A stretch of 61,107 nucleotides of DNA from Candidatus Cryptobacteroides faecigallinarum. Lineage in GTDB: Bacteria; Bacteroidota; Bacteroidia; Bacteroidales; UBA932. This document shows, one piece after another, positions 57,974-61,107 of this stretch; within the stretch, counting starts at the first letter, position 1; each line of letters starts with the position of its first letter. Below the pieces are notes generated by a model that saw only the letters and a program-made list of their open reading frames with translations, was not told the origin of the DNA and made no database searches. Made by a program: the position numbers and the translations under genes. The stretch covers positions 1 through 61,107 of the forward strand of contig JADIMD010000094.1 in NCBI GenBank assembly GCA_017695015.1. Reading direction: 5' to 3'.

Positions 57974-57983
57974 GGCTCTGTCT

Positions 57984-59060
57984 TTATAATTTGGAAATAA
58001 ATTCGTCGAAAAGGAATTCCGTGTCTGTAGGGCCGCTGGAAGCCTCAGGGTGGAACTGTGATGAGAAGAACGGCATGGACTTGTGCCTGATGCCCTCGTT
58101 TGTGTCGTCATTCATGTTGATGAACAGCGGTTCCCAGTCCTTACCGAGAGTCTTATTGTCCACAGCAAAACCGTGGTTCTGGGAAGTTATGAAACATTTG
58201 TTGGTCCCGACCATCCTGACAGGCTGGTTGTGGCTGCGGTGTCCGTATTTCAGTTTGTATGTCTTGGCGCCTCCTGCCTTGCAGAGCAGCTGGTTCCCCA
58301 TGCATATGCCGAATATCGGCTTGCCCTTGGTCATCGCTTCCTGTATGTGGCGTACCGTAATGTCACAGAACTCAGGGTTTCCCGGACCGTTCGAGATGAA
58401 AAGGCCGTCATAGTCGATGGTGTTGAAATCATAGTTCCATGGCACCCTTATCAGCTCCACTCCCCTGCGGATAAAGCAGCGGAGGATGTTGTGCTTCACA
58501 CCGCAATCCACGAGGACCACCTTCTTGTCGCCGTGCCCGTAACGGATTACCTCCTTGCAGCTTACCACGGCAACCTGGTTCTCCAGATTCGGGTCGGGCA
58601 CAGGGAAACTCTTAGGCTCCCCTTCTATCTCGATCATGCCGAGCATGGATCCGTTTTCCCTCAATATCTTGGTGATTTCACGGGTGTCGACTCCATAGAT
58701 TCCCGGGATCTTCTGCTCTTTCAGCCAGTCTCCGAGGCTCTTCACAGCATCCCAATGGCTGTATTTTTCAGAATAGTCCGAGATTACGACTCCACGGACA
58801 TGGATCTTGTCGGATTCGAAATTCTTCGAGATTCCCCATTCGTCCACTCCTTCGTCGGGAACTCCGTAATTCCCTATCAAAGGATATGTAACGCAAAGAA
58901 TTTGTCCTGAATAAGAAGGATCCGTAAGGCTTTCGGGATAACCGACCATCGCCGTAGAGAAGACGACTTCACCGTCGCAAGAGTGCTCATAGCCGAAAGA
59001 ATAGCCTTTGAATTCCATTCCGTTCTCCAGCCGGAGCACAGCACCAAGTTTTTTATCCAT
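57984..59060 (-). CDS. carA: Carbamoyl-phosphate synthase small (glutaminase) subunit
   Basis: A 358-aa glutamine amidotransferase class I subunit. N-terminal CPSase domain (GYSFGYEHSCDGEVVFSTAM), then the triad: nucleophile C253 in FGICMGNQL, H337 and E339 in SQFHPEAS. It delivers ammonia through the tunnel to CarB, encoded 10 nt downstream. Divergent from mnmE. Confidence 0.95.
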   Translation of the reverse strand: MDKKLGAVLRLENGMEFKGYSFGYEHSCDGEVVFSTAMVGYPESLTDPSYSGQILCVTYPLIGNYGVPDEGVDEWGISKNFESDKIHVRGVVISDYSEKYSHWDAVKSLGDWLKEQKIPGIYGVDTREITKILRENGSMLGMIEIEGEPKSFPVPDPNLENQVAVVSCKEVIRYGHGDKKVVLVDCGVKHNILRCFIRRGVELIRVPWNYDFNTIDYDGLFISNGPGNPEFCDITVRHIQEAMTKGKPIFGICMGNQLLCKAGGAKTYKLKYGHRSHNQPVRMVGTNKCFITSQNHGFAVDNKTLGKDWEPLFINMNDDTNEGIRHKSMPFFSSQFHPEASSGPTDTEFLFDEFISKL

Positions 59061-59194
59061 AATGTCTGATATGTTTACAGATTCAACATTTCAGGTTGCG
59101 AAGATAGTGAAAATCTCACGATTTACATTATTATTTCAGACAAAGGGCAAAAAATTTCTGAATACTTGTTATATCTGTTTATATCAGCGGAAAA

Positions 59195-59226
59195 TTTGAC
59201 ATAATTGAGAAGTGTTCTTATTTTTG
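59195..59226 (+). promoter_or_regulatory. Promoter of mnmE
   Basis: TTTG (59195-59198), a 20-nt spacer and TATTTTTG (59219-59226) match the Bacteroidota consensus. The ATG at 59284 follows by 57 nt. A GTG at 59212 in the same frame lies upstream of the -7 box and cannot be the start. Confidence 0.7.
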
Positions 59227-59283
59227 CGTCCCGTTCTGAAAGAATATGCTCTTGAAAGTGCGGTCTCATTTAATTTTTGCATC

Positions 59284-60843
59284 ATGTATACCGACCATAG
59301 TGAAGACACGATATTTGCGCCTGCAACAATTCCCGGCACGGGGGCGATTTCAGTCATAAGGATAAGCGGACCTGAAGCAATCCCGGCTGCAGCCGCACTC
59401 GTCCATCCCGTCGCTTCCGCTGATATATCGGATGAGAGCAGGCGTGGCAATGGAGATTTTAAATGTGAGGCTTCATGTGCCTGTCCCAATCAAAAGATAA
59501 TTGAATCCAAAGGTTACAGGATGCATTTCGGACAGATCTCAGGAAAAGACGGTCGTCTGCTGGACGAAGTGATTGCCAGCGTGTTCCGCGCGCCCCATTC
59601 ATATACAGGCGAAGATTCAGTGGAGATTTCCTGCCATGCTTCATCATATATTGTAAGCGAAATTTCAGCATTGCTCGTGGACTTGGGATTGCGTCCGGCC
59701 GAGCCTGGAGAGTTTACGCAGAGGGCGTTTCTTAACGGGAAAATGGACCTTGCGCAGGCGGAAGCTGTTGCGGATGTGATTGCCGCCCAAAGTGCAGCCT
59801 CTCACAGAATTGCCGTCAACCAACTTAAAGGGGGCTTCTCTTCAGAACTGAAGACGATGCGTGCCAGCCTGCTGGAAATCGTGTCTTTGATGGAACTGGA
59901 GCTTGATTTCAGCGATGAGGATGTGGAGTTTGCGGACAGGGGCAGGCTGAATTCGCTTGTAGACGGGGTCATGGCGCACATTCGCAGACTCATGGATTCG
60001 TTCCGCGCAGGGAATGCCATCAAGAACGGGGTGCCTGTTGCCCTTGTCGGAGCGACCAATGTGGGCAAAAGTACGCTGCTCAATGCCCTGCTTGGCGAGG
60101 AGCGGGCAATTGTGTCGGATATTCACGGGACAACAAGGGACACTGTGGAAGAAACGATGAATTTGGACGGGGTGCTTTTCCGATTTATAGACACTGCAGG
60201 ATTGAGGGAGACGGCAGAGACTGTCGAGAAAATAGGAATAGAAAGGTCCTATAAAAAACTGCATGAAGCACAGATCGTCCTCGGGGTTGTCGATGCTTCC
60301 CGGGTTTTTGAAGAAAACTGCAGGGAAATCAGAGAAATCCTTTCCCACACCGACCCGGACAGGCAGGACATCATCATTGTTCTGAACAAATGCGATGCCT
60401 TGGTCGGGACAGATTGTGAATCAGTTGGTTATGCTGTATCTGGCATGGATAGTGGTATTGGCACAGAATTGCGTAACAAAAATGTTATCTATATTAACAA
60501 ATATGTTTCATTTATTGATAATGATAAAATTAAAGTAGTGGTCATCTCTGCTCGCGAAAAAGCCGGGATTGATGGGCTGAAATCACTTCTTTCCGACACA
60601 CAGAAAGACCTGACGGAAAATACGGACGCTGTCCTTGTTACAAATATCCGCCATCTCGAAGCGCTATCCTCCGCGTCAACTGCCCTTGGAAGAGTCAAAT
60701 CAGGCCTCTCCTTTGGAACCGCGACCGACCTTGTCTCGCAGGACCTCCGCGAAGCCCTCTACCACCTCGGCTCCATCCTCGGCGAAATCTCCACCGACGA
60801 AGTCCTCGGGAATATTTTCAAGAATTTTTGCATCGGCAAGTAA
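59284..60843 (+). CDS. mnmE: tRNA-modifying GTPase MnmE
   Basis: A 519-aa GTPase that with MnmG makes the 5-carboxymethylaminomethyl uridine of wobble U34. N-terminal folate-binding domain (FAPATIPGTGAISVIRISG; PHSYTGEDSVEISCH), helical domain, and inserted G domain: G1 GATNVGKS (256-263), DTAG (303-306), NKCD (368-371). It ends with the catalytic CIGK (516-519). Two insertions compared with the usual 455-465 aa: about 45-75 (Ser/Cys-rich) and about 376-415, the second AT-rich in DNA. The 3' end is a known insertion site of integrative elements in other bacteria. Confidence 0.95.
   Translation: MYTDHSEDTIFAPATIPGTGAISVIRISGPEAIPAAAALVHPVASADISDESRRGNGDFKCEASCACPNQKIIESKGYRMHFGQISGKDGRLLDEVIASVFRAPHSYTGEDSVEISCHASSYIVSEISALLVDLGLRPAEPGEFTQRAFLNGKMDLAQAEAVADVIAAQSAASHRIAVNQLKGGFSSELKTMRASLLEIVSLMELELDFSDEDVEFADRGRLNSLVDGVMAHIRRLMDSFRAGNAIKNGVPVALVGATNVGKSTLLNALLGEERAIVSDIHGTTRDTVEETMNLDGVLFRFIDTAGLRETAETVEKIGIERSYKKLHEAQIVLGVVDASRVFEENCREIREILSHTDPDRQDIIIVLNKCDALVGTDCESVGYAVSGMDSGIGTELRNKNVIYINKYVSFIDNDKIKVVVISAREKAGIDGLKSLLSDTQKDLTENTDAVLVTNIRHLEALSSASTALGRVKSGLSFGTATDLVSQDLREALYHLGSILGEISTDEVLGNIFKNFCIGK
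60823..60843 (+). other. mnmE 3' end, possible attachment site
   Basis: The codons for NFCIGK and the stop are the mnmE 3' end. In Enterobacteriaceae this same codon stretch (FCIGK-stop) is the attB of SGI1-type islands. Used here only as inference: no second copy is visible in the window. Confidence 0.3.
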
Positions 60844-60888
60844 GTATCTGATTATCAAATAGTTAAATTGATTATGGTCGATTAGTAT

Positions 60889-60913
60889 GGCGCTCTTTAC
60901 GGGCGCCTTTTTT
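60889..60913 (+). terminator. Intrinsic terminator of mnmE
   Basis: GGCGC (60889-60893) and GCGCC (60903-60907) form a 5-bp GC stem with a 9-nt loop, followed by six T. Confidence 0.75.
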
Positions 60914-60964
60914 GTTGCACAAGTATCGTTGATAATCGTTGCTAAGCCTTTTTACGCCATTTTT

Positions 60965-60983
60965 TGTACCTCCTGTGTACCTC
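60965..60983 (+). repeat. Two TGTACCTC repeats, 11 bp apart
   Basis: TGTACCTC occurs at 60965-60972 and 60976-60983, one helical turn apart. This suits a protein-binding site such as integrase arm sites upstream of the gene starting at 61094. Confidence 0.45.
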
Positions 60984-61029
60984 ACAAGCCCAAAGTCGGG
61001 TTTACTGTCTGCCAGATGGTGGACAACCT

Positions 61030-61056
61030 GGAACGCCTTGGAACGCTGTGGTACGC
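61030..61056 (+). repeat. Three 7-bp iterons with exact 10-bp period
   Basis: GGAACGC at 61030-61036 and 61040-61046 and GGTACGC at 61050-61056 are in helical phase, 38 nt before the last ATG of the window. This is likely an operator or recombinase/excisionase binding array. Confidence 0.55.
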
Positions 61057-61093
61057 AATGAAACAGATTTGGCGAACTAAAAAGATAATTAAA

Positions 61094-61107
61094 ATGGCTA
61101 GTAACAT
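61094..61107 (+). CDS. Start of a gene cut off by the window edge (possible integrase)
   Basis: ATG GCT AGT AAC is preceded by an A/T-rich leader with no strong ribosome site. Only four codons (MASN) are in view, so the product cannot be identified. The position after mnmE and the phased repeats would suit an integrase or a regulator; the four residues alone do not show it. Confidence 0.25.

Noticed and set aside
57974..58111. 46-residue N-terminal extension of CarB
   Set aside because: It overlaps carA; the conserved CarB start follows at 57973.

Overview
The window looks like a chromosomal segment of a Bacteroidales (Bacteroidota) bacterium. The evidence is a SusC/SusD pair, a TamL-type POTRA lipoprotein, a PPi-dependent phosphofructokinase, a Rho factor with a large disordered insertion, several outer-membrane families typical of this phylum, and many copies of the Bacteroidota promoter (TTTG, 19-20 nt, TAnnTTTG). 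I cannot resolve the family or genus. No rRNA or tRNA gene was seen.

Layout. 0-1.1 kb: 3' part of a TamL-like gene with a one-base frameshift. 1.2-6.4 kb: arginine decarboxylase-like enzyme, TrmH-family rRNA/tRNA methylase, and a receiver + PEP-synthase-type protein. 6.4-11.3 kb: two tandem paralogous outer-membrane beta-barrel proteins. 11.6-14.2 kb: an AT-richer accessory islet with a PIN toxin/antitoxin pair, a decayed PD-(D/E)XK transposase-nuclease, and an AAA+ ATPase flanked by a 44-bp duplicated piece of that nuclease. 14.2-20.8 kb: a four-gene SusC/SusD/lipoprotein/lipoprotein uptake operon. 21.1-24.8 kb: exported metallophosphoesterase, cytoplasmic GH13 enzyme, small glycine-rich membrane protein. 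24.87-26.36 kb: a Y1 (HUH) transposase set inside an ordered palindrome array, the most unusual locus here. 26.4-59 kb: mostly core genes: pfp; ligA-yihY-rsh-lipoprotein-OMP-ispG; a CNNM/CBS protein with psd; rsfS-ftsH-cdsA; birA; pepD-rpe; dnaA; amidase-mlaD; lptD; rho; carA-carB. 59-61.1 kb: mnmE, then a terminator, phased repeats, and the first codons of an unknown gene at the window edge.

How the genes fit together. Envelope biogenesis dominates: TamL, LptD, MCE/MlaD, amidase, CdsA, Psd, FtsH and several barrels. Core information processing (LigA, DnaA, Rho, MnmE, TrmH, RsfS) and the stringent response (Rsh) are interleaved. The accessory pieces are the TA/ATPase islet, the SusCD operon, the transposase-palindrome cassette and the possible integrative element beginning after mnmE.

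The palindrome array deserves most attention. Eight 28-bp palindromes are separated by constant 23-bp spacers. Two repeat types and two spacer types alternate, giving a 102-bp higher-order unit. The transposase cassette sits between two units of the same type, and its stop codon lies inside a palindrome. This resembles REP/RAYT systems best known from Gammaproteobacteria, but in an ordered tandem form.
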